In this document: in pieces, positions 11,317 to 22,611 of the stretch
How the letters are laid out: each line of letters begins with the position of its first letter
Numbering within the stretch: position 1 is the first letter of the stretch
Origin: Pleurotus ostreatus/Saccharomyces cerevisiae fusant
Lineage: Eukaryota; Opisthokonta
Length of the DNA stretch: 64,000 nucleotides
Assembly: GCA_024196135.1 (NCBI GenBank)
Contig: JAMQCK010000007.1
Location: forward strand, 1-64,000
Direction: 5' to 3'
Notes under the pieces: generated by a model
The model's database searches: none
What the model saw: the letters and a program-made list of their open reading frames with translations, nothing else
Told to the model about the DNA's origin: nothing
Position numbers and translations under genes: made by a program

Positions 11317-13189
11317 TCAACGCCAAGCCTCCCTAGCAGCATGAAGCTCCTGTCCTACGAGAACATAGAAAGGGAAGGGCTCTCCGCACAACGATCCCTC
11401 ATACGATGCCTTTCCTGACACAGCCTGCACCCCACCACCCCTTTTGCGACGGATCCTCCAGGCCCACGATACACCCGGCCAGTGACCACTGGCGTACCAA
11501 TTGAATTCGCGAAGCTTGGGGCAGCGATCGGCAATCCTGCGCACGCATGAGGCGAATTCAGGCTCGCGCCGAGACAGCCATAGCTCATCCAGGTTCACAT
11601 CCTCGTCGTCAAGCGTGACGGATCGACCAAGCATAGTCGCGACCTCTTCGAGAGCATGTTCTACGTCGTCCACGTCGTTGATGTTTTCCGCTACGCGGAA
11701 CTCTAGGATACCGCGCGTGGTCAGCGGGAAGTCTTCTTCCTCGTACAACGCCACGGATGGTTGCTGTCCGTCGTCGAGGACAGCGTCGTCAAACCCCAAG
11801 GCGCTCCAGTACCTCTGCATAAAACTGAAGACGAAAGTGAAGGTTTCGAGGTTCTTCCACTTCGCAAGCTGCTTCCCGAGGCGGTCCTTGGGCGTTCGTG
11901 CGTCAGGCCAAGCCACCCACGAGCATACCATCACTGACCATGAAATCGCTGGCAAACACGTCTCGTTGAAACATGCGAAAGGAGCGCGATGGTTCGAATG
12001 ACAGCGCCAAGTGTCGTACGGTCTGCATCGACGACATTTTGGATGGTTTGTCCAATAAGGCCAACAGCGGATCGGCAACGTCTTTATCTGCGTCCTCGGC
12101 CACCTTCAAGGCAAGCGATGTGAGGTTGAACGGCGTGTACGGTCGGAGACCGTTGATGGGCGGAGCATGCTCGCGCACGAAGGCGAAGCCGGTCGTCATG
12201 ACTCTCCTCCAGAGGTAGGGGTGATCCCGCGGTGTTTTGGGATGGTCTTCGTCGGCTTTCAGGGCCAGCGGCCATTCGCATACACGGCCGAAAGCGACAT
12301 CGAGTATGTTTCCCAGAATACAGCGACTCTTCAAGTCGATGGAGACCTCCTCGAGCGCTTCATGCGATATGATCATGCGTAAGACGTGCTCCGAGGTGAG
12401 TGGCGCGTCGGCGAGGGCGAGAACGCGGAGTGCGGGAAACAGCGTCGCAAGCTCCTCCGTAAAGTTTGCAGGGATGCCAACGTCGCCTCGTATATTCAAC
12501 GTACGAAGCGACGTACAAGGGCGCACGGGCTTGCTGCGACGTTCACGGGCCTTCACGGGCAGTCCTTGCAATCGGAGTGTCTCGAGTTGGGGGAACGGCG
12601 CGAGATCCGGAAAGTCGGGGCCAAGCCAGTACATGGAGAGCGTTGTGAGGTTGCGGCAGGAGCGAATGATACGAAGAGTGGTCGTGTTGCATCCAATCAG
12701 GAAAGATGTGAAGCTGTCGAGGTCCCAGGAAGGCTTGTCCGCCGTGTCAAGGAACTGCCATGCGTGTTGGCTGACCGCTTTGAATGTAGATTTGTCGGTA
12801 TTCGCATCCAATTTGTACGAGTAGCTAGCGCGTCCGACTTGAAGATGCCTGCGCAGGTCGTCAATTACGGGAGGGGACCTTTCAATCGCTACATACCTTA
12901 TGTACTGTGCGTAGTCCTGCTTTTCTTGCAACAGCGCAAGCAGCTTGACAAGAGGACGTGGTTTTAGGGCATGGTTTCCGTTCAGAGTGGTTACCGGGAT
13001 GCGTATGCGAGAAAATAAGTACGGCAACGCGAAGTCGTGCAGGCGGCGGTTGACGCGCGACAGGACGCCGTACACGGTGAGTCGCGGGGGAAGCCGTTCC
13101 CATGCGCTGGCATTGGCATACTCAGCAATTTGGATCAGCACCTCGTTGGAAAGATCGTCGAGCGAGGCATGAGTCCGGTGTATGGACAT
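11317..13189 (-). CDS. F-box protein, local family member F1
   Basis: Probable substrate receptor of an SCF ubiquitin ligase. The F-box lies at the N-terminus ('LDDLSNEVLIQIAEYA', 'YGVLSRVNRRLHDFALPYLF'). The middle holds irregular leucine-rich strands such as 'FPDLAPFPQLETLRLQGL', 'CTSLRTLNIRGDVGIP' and 'LFPALRVLALADAPL'. An intron follows 'DFM', and the last exon contains 'LDELWLSRREPEFASCVRRI' and ends 'PFYVLVGQELHAAREAWR'. The start is the ATG at 13189 (MSIHRTHAS). The open frame extends upstream to 13270 but only from a GTG. The protein has about 620 residues. F2-F5 elsewhere in the window share the same plan. The target is unknown. Confidence 0.82.
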
Positions 13190-14706
13190 GGGGGAGGGAA
13201 GATCATATGAGGACAAGGCGCGATCGCGACACGCGAAGCTCGAACGAGGATAGATGACGCGTGATGTCACAACTCGGCAATTGCCGTCAGTGAGCCTACA
13301 AGGACCTACAGCTCGCGGTTCAACTTCGTCGTTCGTTTCTTAGCAAAGACACGCTGCCAGAGGTACTCCGATCGCTCTGCTCAAGTGCCGGATGATCTTT
13401 TCGAAGTTTTCAGCTGCCGTCTACCATTACACGGTGAACATGAACGTGGGACAAGAAGATATTACGACATGTCCTACAGCTTTTGGAGGTTGTGGCTATG
13501 GTGGGAAGCTCATCTATCGAGCCAAGACATTGCAGCGGTGCCGCTGCATTGCCCCGAAGTCTGCGGGACCTCTAAACTGATGATGGGAACGAGCAGCCGA
13601 GGTGGTCCCCTAGCGAAGCCCGAGAACACAGTCTCGCACGTTGATAGTAGGAGAGAGCAACGAGGGCCCTCGAGGAGTTGGCCGTGGCAGGACGCGCGAA
13701 CGCCGACCGATCGGCCTAGCAGGAAAGGCAATCACCGAGATGGACCTACATGTTCGAAATCGCCCTGTACTTAGGCCGGTCGGCTTACTCAGTATCTAGG
13801 ACTTGACTCACGGTAGTTGAGCGATTTGCTTACCTGCTTACGGCGAGTGGGAAATCTGAGGGATCTCCAGAAAAGGCCTCGTACTACCCAGCGATCTATC
13901 GGGATCTGGAGTCCGTTTGAGCGCCAGATGAGCGTCAAAGAGCATGGAATCGGGACGGAAGCTTGGTAATGGTGTGGCTTCGCGACTCGGTGTGGCACGA
14001 GGCGGGCTGTAGTGCGCGGCCTTCTGATTCCCAGGCAATAATAGACAAAGAGCGTAGGCAATCAAGGAGTGTGGGTCACCAGGTTAGCGTAAGGAGCCCA
14101 ACGTTGGCAGGAGTCCGCTTTACCTGCTCTTGACCAGGAGTTTAGGCGAGCTTCACATGCTGTAAGAAGTGTTCGGGCGGAGCTTGCACAGCGTAGGGGA
14201 GTGGGAAAGACTTGGAGGTGGTAACTAGTGTCGTGGCCTCAATGGTAATAGCGCCTGGTCGCGGGGAGCAAGCGAGCGTGCAATTGAGTCAAGTGTCACG
14301 CGCGGGGCACCTGAGCAGATGTCACTCCTTCCCGAAAAGGCAAGTTCATCATGGACCTCTCTTCCTTGACCGCCACGAACGATCGTCCCGAGACCCGCGG
14401 CAGTCGGGGATAATGGGATATGCCGTGAGTCGCTGGCAAGGGTGAATGGAGTGGAAGGCGCAGCGCCTGCGCCTGGGAAGCGCATGACCGCCCAGGCGCC
14501 GGGGATGGGCGTCCTGGCGCGCTCGTTTGTCCCCTCTTTCCAATGGTTCCGCGTCTGCATCGAGACCATGACATCAGCCCGAGGGGGAAGGACACATTAC
14601 GGTCGGATGACGGCTCCGTGGCCCCGGCTGACAGTATCCAGAGCGAATATAAAGGCCTTCCTAGTATCCTACGCCCAGTCCCCTTCTATCCAAGCAAACG
14701 CACGCA
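13190..14706. other. 1.5 kb gene-poor interval upstream of EGT1
   Basis: Between the divergently transcribed F1 and EGT1. Several frames of 60-130 codons exist on both strands, but none shows a domain, a paralog or consistent splice sites. A decayed element cannot be excluded. The right end holds the EGT1 promoter. Confidence 0.45.
14648..14653 (+). promoter_or_regulatory. TATA box of EGT1
   Basis: TATAAA 59 bp upstream of the EGT1 ATG, at a position and spacing usual for fungal core promoters. Confidence 0.55.
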
Positions 14707-17700
14707 ATGCCTGCTGAGATCCTCGACGTTCACCCCCACGACGAGGGCGTCGTCGTCGACGACATCCACCAGCAGATCCGCGATGGCCTCACCAAGCCTG
14801 CCGGCGAGAAGCACCTCCCGACAATGCTGCTATACGACGAGCGCGGTCTGCGCCTATACGACACGATCACCACCGACGCGAAGGAGTACTATCTGTTTGG
14901 CGCAGAGGAGGAGATCCTGAAGCAGCACTCTGACGCGATCGTCCGCGCTATGCACGGTGGACGCGACGTAGTGGGCGGAGACGAGGTCGTTCTTGAGTTA
15001 GGCGCCGGGTACGTACACGGCACCGTCGGCACGATCACTGGACTGATCCCATATCTCTCGATATAAGGGCCCTACGCAAGACTTCCCACATCTTATCTGC
15101 CCTCGCTCGCCTCGTCCCCAAGCCCCAAGCCATGCCTCCTATTACCTACTACGCCCTCGACCTCGAGCAGAACGAGCTGCAGCGCACGCTCGACGGCATC
15201 GCGCACGATGAGGTTGGTACCGCGCTCGAGGGGCGCGTCGCCACCAAGGGCATGTGCGGAACCTATGACGGAGGCATCAAGTTCGTCAAGACTGGCGGCC
15301 TCCTTATGCGCGGTGTCGCCGATCGCCTGTCCTCCGCGAGTCCCTCATCGAGTCGCAGCCCGGAGAGCTCGCGTAGCCCACCCCGTGACCGCGAACGATC
15401 TCTCTCAGATTCGTCATCTGCGTCCACTGAAGAGTCATCTCTGCCAGCCACACCTCGGAGCGACATCGCCGAGGCAGCCGACATACCTGCCGATAGTCCA
15501 CCTCTACACATCTTGTTCTTGGGCTCATCGCTAGGGAACTTCGACCGCGATGCAGGCTCGGCATTCCTCAAGGCCCTTCCCCTCCGTTCGGGGTCTGGTG
15601 ATACCCTCCTCCTCGGAATGGACCACGACAACGACAAGTCGCGCATTGAAGTCGCATACAATGACCCCGAGGGCCACACCAAGCGCTTCATCATGAATGG
15701 TCTTCACCATGCTGGTCGCCTGCTTGGTGATGAGACCATGTTCGACGATAGCAAGTGGGACTACGTCAACGTAAGTGGAGCCCTCTGTTACCCCATGACA
15801 AGGTGCTAACGGCATTCTAGCGTTATAATGTGGAAGAGCGCCGACACGAGGCGTTCCTTGTCTCCAAGATTGAGCAGACGGTTGTCGAGCCCTCGACAGG
15901 GAAGGCTTACTCGTTCCTCCCGAATGAGAAGCTGAAGATTGAGGAGTCGCTCAAGGTTAGCCCTGAAACTTCATCACCCCGACTTTGGCTGACATCGGTG
16001 CAGTTCTCCGAGCTGGATGCTTACACCCTCTTCACCGAGGCTGGGCTGCGCCCGGTCCACCGCTGGACCGATAGCGCTCGGCAATACTCTCTTTGGCTGC
16101 TCGAGCGCCCAGCCTTCGTCTTCCCTCTGGTGGGTAGCACCGAGCTCCTGTAACGCAGCGAATTGATCTTCCATCAGGTCAAGACGCCCGTCGCACGCAC
16201 GCCGGACGACATCGTCCTGTCGTCGAGCCCATTCGGAATCCCCTCGGTCTCCGACTGGCAGACAATGTGGGCGTGCTGGGACACGATAACGCTTACCATG
16301 ATCCCCGAGGAAATGCTTCACACCAAGCCTATCGACCTCAGGTAAGCTGTCCATCGTCGGTACTCCCTAATCCGGCTTGAGCTGAACCAACGCTCCCGCA
16401 GGCACATCTGCCTCTTCTATCTTGGGCATATCCCGGCATTCTTGGATATCTTCCTCTCGCGGTACTTCAAGGAGCCGCACACGGAGCCGGAGTACTTCAA
16501 GGACATTTTCGAGGTATGCACTCATCTCACTTGGGTCCACATTCGTTTGCTGACCCATCTACCATCAGCGCGGCATTGACCCGGATGTCGACGACCCCAC
16601 GCAATGCCACTCGCACTCGCAGGTGCCCGAGCGCCCTGAGGACTGGCCTGCGCTCCAGCAGGTCCTCGACTTCGAAAAGCACGTCCGCCAGCGCCTTACC
16701 AGCATCTATGAGGGCGTTGTCGCCCGCCGCATTCCGCTCACGGCGCGCCTCGCGCGAGTACTGATGATCACATACGAGCACGAAGCGATGCACGCGGAGA
16801 CGCTGTTGTACATGCTGCTGATGAAGGCGGGAGAGGGTCTGAGGGCGCCAAAGGGCTTCGCGCCGCCGCCATGGGAGGCATTGGTGGAGGCTTGGGACGC
16901 GGAGCCTGAGCTTGAGGATGAGACGCTGATGATTGGGCCTGCGGAGGTTTCGTTGGGTCATGACGATGATGAGACGCTTGACGAGCAGGTCAGCGAGGAG
17001 GATGTGCGCAAGCGCGAGTTTGGTACGTGTCATATCTTCGAGGAATATGCAGGCACTAACTATACTTCAGGTTGGGACAACGAGCACCCTGTGCGCACGG
17101 AGAAGGTGGGCGAGGTTCGCATGAGCTGGCGCCCCATCTCCAATGGCGAGTTCTACACTTACTGGTCCGCCAACCGCACCACTGTCCCGCTTCCGCCTAG
17201 CTGGGTCGAGCCCGCGAAGGACGACGCCTCGACCTCCAACACCGCCGACCCCTACGGCGGCATGCGCGTGCGCACGCTCTACGGCTCCGTGCCCATGAAG
17301 TACGCACACCGCTGGCCCATCATGGCCTCCTACGACATGCTCTCCACGTACGCCGTCGTGCGCGGCGGACGACTGCCCACCGAGGCCGAGCTCCGCCTCT
17401 TCCTCGACAAGTTCGAGTCCGGCTACGAGGGCGGCGCGAACGTGGGCTTCCGCAACTGGCACCCGACGCCGCCGCGCGTGGTGAAGGGGAAGGCGGAGGG
17501 CGGGGAGGTGAAGCTGACGAACGGGGGCGTGTGGGAGTGGACGTCGACGGTGTTTGACAAGGTGGAGGGCTTCAAGGCGTCGGTGTTGTACCCGGGGTAC
17601 TCGCAGGACTTCTTCGACGGGAGGCACAATGTTGTGGTGAGTGCAGTCTCATCATCATTAGCGAGTGTTTTGTCTGACAGGTCGTTCAGCTCGGAGGCTC

Positions 17701-17806
17701 GTATGCGACTATCCCACGTCTTGCGGGTCGTCGCTCGCTCCGCAACTGGTACCAGCGCAATTACCCATACCCCTGGGTTGGCGCTCGCATCGTATACGAC
17801 GCTTGA
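14707..17806 (+). CDS. EGT1: ergothioneine biosynthesis protein Egt1
   Basis: Bifunctional fungal enzyme of roughly 880 residues. The N-terminal SAM-dependent domain (DUF2260/EgtD-like) trimethylates histidine to hercynine. It shows 'TMLLYDERGLRLYD', 'EYYLFGAEEEIL', the SAM loop 'VLELGAG', 'YYALDLEQNEL' and 'LFLGSSLGNF'. A DinB-like segment follows, with the iron-binding 'YEHEAMHAETLLYM' near 16778. The C-terminal FGE-sulfatase domain, which joins cysteine to hercynine oxidatively, has 'GGRLPTEAELRLF', 'NGGVWEWTSTVFD', 'LGGSYAT' and the ending 'RNWYQRNYPYPWVGARIVYDA'. About nine exons, split by 45-65 bp introns, join cleanly. A Ser/Pro/Arg-rich insertion of about 55 residues (about 15330-15505) interrupts the methyltransferase domain. 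It is convergent with the She3-like gene. Egt2 is not in the window. Confidence 0.95.
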
Positions 17807-18549
17807 GCGTATGAGGCGAATCGCAAAATGCACCTCTACCTGTACAACACCTTCACGGAACCTGGGACTCGCAAGATATGATTACTGTTACCAAAACGAC
17901 GGGTACTGACCTTTGTACACGAACCTTCCTATGCTCGTAATGTTCTGACTTGTATCAACACTGAAATACGGAATCTGTACTCACAAACAATGTTTGAATA
18001 TATGGCAAAGCAATGGAGTGGATTCAATTGCGTGAATGCTACAGATGCGTGGTGGATAGATATGCTAGAGATTAGAGAAAGAACGAGTCCAGGCGATGCT
18101 GATAGTCTGTACGTACGATAAAGGGGGGTTTGCCGGGTAAAAGACAGGTAGGGTGATGCACGACGGGTGCAGCGAGCGACGACGGCGAGATAAACAAGCA
18201 CTGAAGAAAGGCTAGGCCTAACATAAACAAGTCGCGCATAAACCATAGACAGGGCGAGTGGAACATGAACAGGTGGTAGAACCCGCGAAGGGGGTGTATG
18301 GACCATACGACAGGGCGGGTAGAACAGGGATGTGCATATCGGACGTGCGGCGAGAGCATAACTCAAGCGGGAGCGATAGCGGCAAGAAAGCTGAAGGAAA
18401 GTGTCTCTCGTACGGACTACGTCGCCGGGGGACCATAAGGATGAAGGAAAAAAGAAAGCAATTGGCAGCAGGTATAAGGAAGCCAGGATATATGAGGTGC
18501 ACAGAACACGTCTATAGGTAGTAGGGGAGAAAGGGAGGCTGGATGAGGA
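17807..18549. other. 3' intergenic between EGT1 and the She3-like gene
   Basis: Shared 3' space of two convergent genes, AT-richer just after the EGT1 stop. Open frames here are short and feature-poor. No gene was seen. Confidence 0.5.
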
Positions 18550-20153
18550 TCATGATGGTGTCGCTTCTGATTCTGCTCGACCAGCGGTCCGCATGAGACG
18601 GCGCAAACGGGCAAGCTCGGCGGCCAGTTCTCTGGAGGACATAGCATCATCAGCACCACTCGCAGAAGGAAGGTGGATACCACGCACTTCGCTGTCGCAT
18701 TCGCCTCTTCGCTGTCCTTGTTGCTCTTCTCCATGGCAGTACGCATTGCGCTGATTTCCTCCGCCCATGCTTCCTCGAGCTCCTTGCCAATGCGCGTGTT
18801 CTCTTCGCGAAGGTCGACCGACTGCAGCCGCGCGGTCTCCGCGGCCTGGACCTCTTCGACCAAGAGACGGTACTTCTTGCCCATACTCTGCTCCTCGACC
18901 TTCCACTTCTCCTCGCGACGCTTGATCTCTTCGCGCAGGCGGTCCGTGTCCGATTTCCACGACTCGGTCAAGCTCTTGATGCTGTCCCGTAATGTGATAT
19001 ACTCGCGTTCTGATTTTGAGGACAAGGCGGTTGACTCGGCGAGCGCGGTTTCCATCTCCCGCACGGCCTTCTTGTTCGTCGTCGTCTCCGTCTTGAGCTG
19101 TGCTTTGAGCGTGGTGACCTCGGCTTCCGCCTTCCGAGCGCGCTCCAGGACCTGAGTGAGTCAGTAGCTGCCGTGAACAAGAAGAAGCGAAGTACCTCTT
19201 GTAGCAAACGCTCCTTCCGAGCGACTACGTTGTTAAGGCCCTCATTTTCTAGTCGTAGCCGTTCCCGACCCTCCCTCAGGTCTTCGACTTGGCGAGTCAG
19301 TTGAGCCACACTCCGTTGTGACAGTCGAAGTTGCGCCTTCGTGTTCTCCAGTGCATTCCGGGCATTGATAACACCGGTCTGCAAATCAGCGAGCACCTTT
19401 GTCGTCCCACCGGGAGTCATGGATATCCTCCGGCTCGGACTCGGAGGTGGGAGATGTGAAGTGGATGATGACTGCGCGTCCCCGTCAGGGAGTGGCTTGG
19501 AGGAGGACGCTGTATTTGGCGACCTCGGAGGCACTGCGATGCCGTCATCCGTTAGAGCACGGGCATTGCCTGAATCAGAGGGGGTCTGATCAATGAGCGC
19601 TCGACGGGAAAATGCACCTCAAGTATACAGACCCACAGATGAAACGGGTATGCGACTGAGGGTTCGCGTCGGGCTGGACGTTCGTCGGTTATTCGACGAA
19701 GTGGTGGGGACGCCCTCTTGTATGCTGTTATCGTCGAGGCGCCGCGGCAGCGGCAAGCTGGAGTCCGGGCCCGCGATACCTTGCAGGACGTCGTAACTTG
19801 ACCGCTTATTGAGCTTGGGCGTCACTGGCGACGTGGGGGAGTGATCGTCGCCGAGGGATAAGGATGGTATGCGGGGTTGCGACTGTAGCATGTTCTCTAG
19901 GTTGTGGAGCTGCGCCGTCTGGTGTCGTATGGAGTGCTTGAGTGTCGAGACCTGATTCCGGATGGAAACTGCATGGACTCATTAAGAGATGCCCCAGGCT
20001 CTTCATTGGATACGCACTTGGATCATCAAAAGACAAGGCTGTCGAGGGACTTCCGCGTCCTGAGCGTATGGACGTGCGCGACGACGGTCGAGTCGGCGAG
20101 TCCCTGCTCTTCACGGGAGAACGCGTGCGCTCCGGGATGAAAGATATAGACAT
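18550..20153 (-). CDS. She3-like coiled-coil protein
   Basis: Predicted mRNA-transport adaptor of the type annotated in basidiomycetes as 'SWI5-dependent HO expression protein 3'. The first 100 or so residues are Ser/Pro/Arg-rich and disordered (MSISFIPERTRSPVKSRDSP). They are followed by a short helix 'IRNQVSTLKHSIRHQTAQL', another disordered stretch, and then a coiled coil of more than 250 residues from 'VLADLQTGVINARNALEN' through 'EELAWAEEISAMR'-type heptads to 'LAAELARLRRLM'. It ends 'RAESEATPS'. Five or so exons join in frame. The family call rests on overall architecture, because coiled coils are poor markers of identity. It may instead be another myosin or microtubule adaptor. Confidence 0.6.
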
Positions 20154-20463
20154 TATAATAAGATAAAAGCCGGAGTGCCGTCGGTGTTAAGGAAAGAAGC
20201 AGAGACGCGTCCGTCGTCGCCGCGAGACGGGCGCAGAATGAGAACAATGCAACCGTACAAGGTCACGGTGAGAAGGGTCGCGGGGGCACGGCATCGGGAG
20301 CTATGGCGCGCCCACGTGCGAGTCGAACATGCACGTGAGGCGCCGTTGACCTGCGCCCCGAGAAATTTATGGTGGAATCTATGCGGACTTCTAGTGCTTC
20401 CTTTCTAAGCAGATAGATAAGACAGATCATCAGGTATAAACATTGGTGAGATATAGTCGCCAG
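20154..20463. other. intergenic, 5' side of the She3-like gene
   Basis: About 310 bp between the She3-like start and the F2 stop. It contains two CACGTG E-boxes and no gene. Confidence 0.5.
20313..20337. promoter_or_regulatory. paired E-boxes upstream of the She3-like gene
   Basis: Two CACGTG hexamers at 20313-20318 and 20332-20337, about 160-185 bp upstream of the She3-like ATG. CACGTG is the site of bHLH factors in fungi. Function is inferred only from position and doubling. Confidence 0.3.
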
Positions 20464-22343
20464 CTAGCCCCAGCAATCCAGCCGCGCATACCACGCTTCC
20501 CTGGCCGCCTGCAGCTCTTGACCCACAGCTACCGTAAACGGCAACACCTCTCCCTTGAGGCAGTCCAAACTCGACGTCTGCCCAGTAGTCATTCTCCCCC
20601 GCCCATCCGTGTAGCGATCAAACTTGTATGTGTATGACAGGTTCGGTACGCCGTCGTCCACGAACCACTGGAAGTACCGCAGTCGAGGGCACATATCCGC
20701 CATCTTCCGCACGCCGCGAGCGATGGTAGGTTCATGTCGATCGAGCCATATCTGGTCGATACCTGCGCCGTCGTCGTCTATGTCGATCTCGCGTCCGAGC
20801 GTGCGGCGCAGCTCTTCTACGACCTCGTCCTCGTCGTCGGACAAGGCAGCGTGATGATAACGAAGGCAATTCCGAAGCGATGGATAGTCGGTGTTTGCCC
20901 AGGAGCCACGCGTCGGAAAGTCTGTGTCGTCCAACAAAGGAACCTTCGGAGGACCGTGCCACTGGCGATCCATCAAGTCGTGGTGAAGCACGAAAGACAC
21001 GAGGGACGTCCACTGTGAAAGCTGAGTGCCCAAACGCGCCTAATGCACAATTAGACGCGCTCAGCAAGTCTACGGTCTATACGCACCATGAAGTCTTCAA
21101 CAAACACGATACCCTCGTAATTGAACTCTCGAGTCCCCATATAACCGAATGTAAGCGCAAAGTGACGCAGGTCGCGATAGGGAAATCCGGTCGGCTGATC
21201 CAGTAAGGCCGTCAGCTCGTCGAAGGAGGTGTCGTGTACTGTCGCATAAGAAGATCGGATGGCGAGGGACGTAATCTTGTATCGTCCATCCTCCTTGCGC
21301 GCAGTAGCCTGTGGGTTCCTCTCGCGCACGAATCCGAATTCGCCCACGAGAATTTTGGTCCACTGGCAGCGAGATTTTGTCGACCCCGCCAGCAGGACCT
21401 CCAGGTCAGTCGCCAGCTGCGACAGCTCTCCTGAGTGACCCCACGCAACACGGAGAAGGCGATACAGAGGCACGGTTCTCGCCCCGAAGTCTGCCGTGAC
21501 CTCCTTTAGACCTGGGTGCTCTGCTACCATCTGTAGCACGTCGTCTGGCGAGAGAGTGGTCCGGTACGCAACGAGGACGCGCAAGTTGGGGTACAACATC
21601 TGAAGCTGCTCTGTGATCGCCAGCGGCAGTCGGACACCCTCATGAATCGCGAGCGTCTTCAAGGACTTGCAAGGGTAGACCACCTGCGAAGAGAGGCGCC
21701 GCCGCTTCCCGACCCTTTTCCCACCCAGCACCTTGGCAACAAGACGCAGTGACTCCAGCCGAGGAAACAGCGACAGGTCGGGGAACTCGCGGTGCGTCCA
21801 GCGCACGGACAGGCTCGTGAGGTTCTGGCACGACTTGAATATCTGCAAGGTCGCCGGCGTGCAGGTGATCGTGAGGGACGTGAAGCTCCGCAAATTGACC
21901 CAATGCGCCGACTGGATGTTGGAGAGGAAACGCCATGACCAGTCGGTCATATCAACGACAGGGGGACCTTCGTCGTGCCAGTGGAAGCTGGGGTACGAGC
22001 GCGGGCCTATGAGGAGATGCCTAGCGACGTCAACATCAAGCACGCTCGGGGAAGGACGATCGACACACTTCACATACTGCCCATACCGGGGATCGCTCTG
22101 CAGCAAGGCCGATAACGCGGCCAGCGGACGCGGCTTGAGCACGAAGTGCAGGTCCTCCGTCTTCCGTACGGGCAGACATAGTGAGGTGAACAAGTATCGC
22201 AGCGCGAACGCGCGCAGGCGACGGTTGACGCGTGCGAGGACGCCGTATACGCTGAGGCGCTGGGGGAGCTTCTCCCAATTGTGCGCGTAACGCGTTATGT
22301 GCTCGAGAAGCTCGTTGGGGAGGCCGTCGAGGGTCTTCGACAT
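20464..22343 (-). CDS. F-box protein, local family member F2
   Basis: Same architecture as F1. The F-box is 'LDGLPNELLEHITRYA' with 'YGVLARVNRRLRAFALRYLF'. The middle includes 'FPDLSLFPRLESLRLVAK' and 'LYPNLRVLVAYRTTLSPDD'. A single intron follows 'VEDFM', and the last exon begins 'ARLGTQLSQWTSL' and ends in 'LPFTVAVGQELQAAREAWY'. That exon also carries 'IDQIWLDRHEPTIARGVRKM', the counterpart of the 'LDELW' segment in F1. The first ATG (MSKTLDGL) is at 22343. The longer open frame starts at a TTG. It has roughly 610 residues and sits directly downstream of F3 on the same strand, a tandem arrangement. Its substrate is unknown. Confidence 0.82.
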
Positions 22344-22611
22344 GGCGACGAGCTGACGACGCGATGTCGAAGTGACGGTCGAGTGCAAGATGCGCAGCCG
22401 GGCCGTTGCTCCCCGCGTGCCGCCACCGCGTCGAGCGAATCTCCAGCGCTTTACGAGGCTGACTACAATACATTTGGGTTTTCAATCTGTATCGGTTTTG
22501 GATGCTCGCGCATGGACAGGGAGGAAGTGGTCATGGCTGAGACAGCATGTTCAATTGCAACTTCCACATCTGCTGCCAGTTGTGGATCGAGAAGCTGACA
22601 AGGTACTACCT

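Noticed and set aside
11317..13189. Calling the F-box proteins canonical LRR (FBXL) proteins
   Set aside because: Leucine strands are present but irregular, with no clear repeat register, so only 'LRR-like' is justified.
13190..13270. N-terminal extension of F1 (27 residues)
   Set aside because: It would start at GTG. The ATG at 13189 matches the starts of the other family members.
13385..13774. 129-codon plus-strand frame in the F1-EGT1 gap
   Set aside because: No domain, no splice continuation and unusual amino-acid composition.
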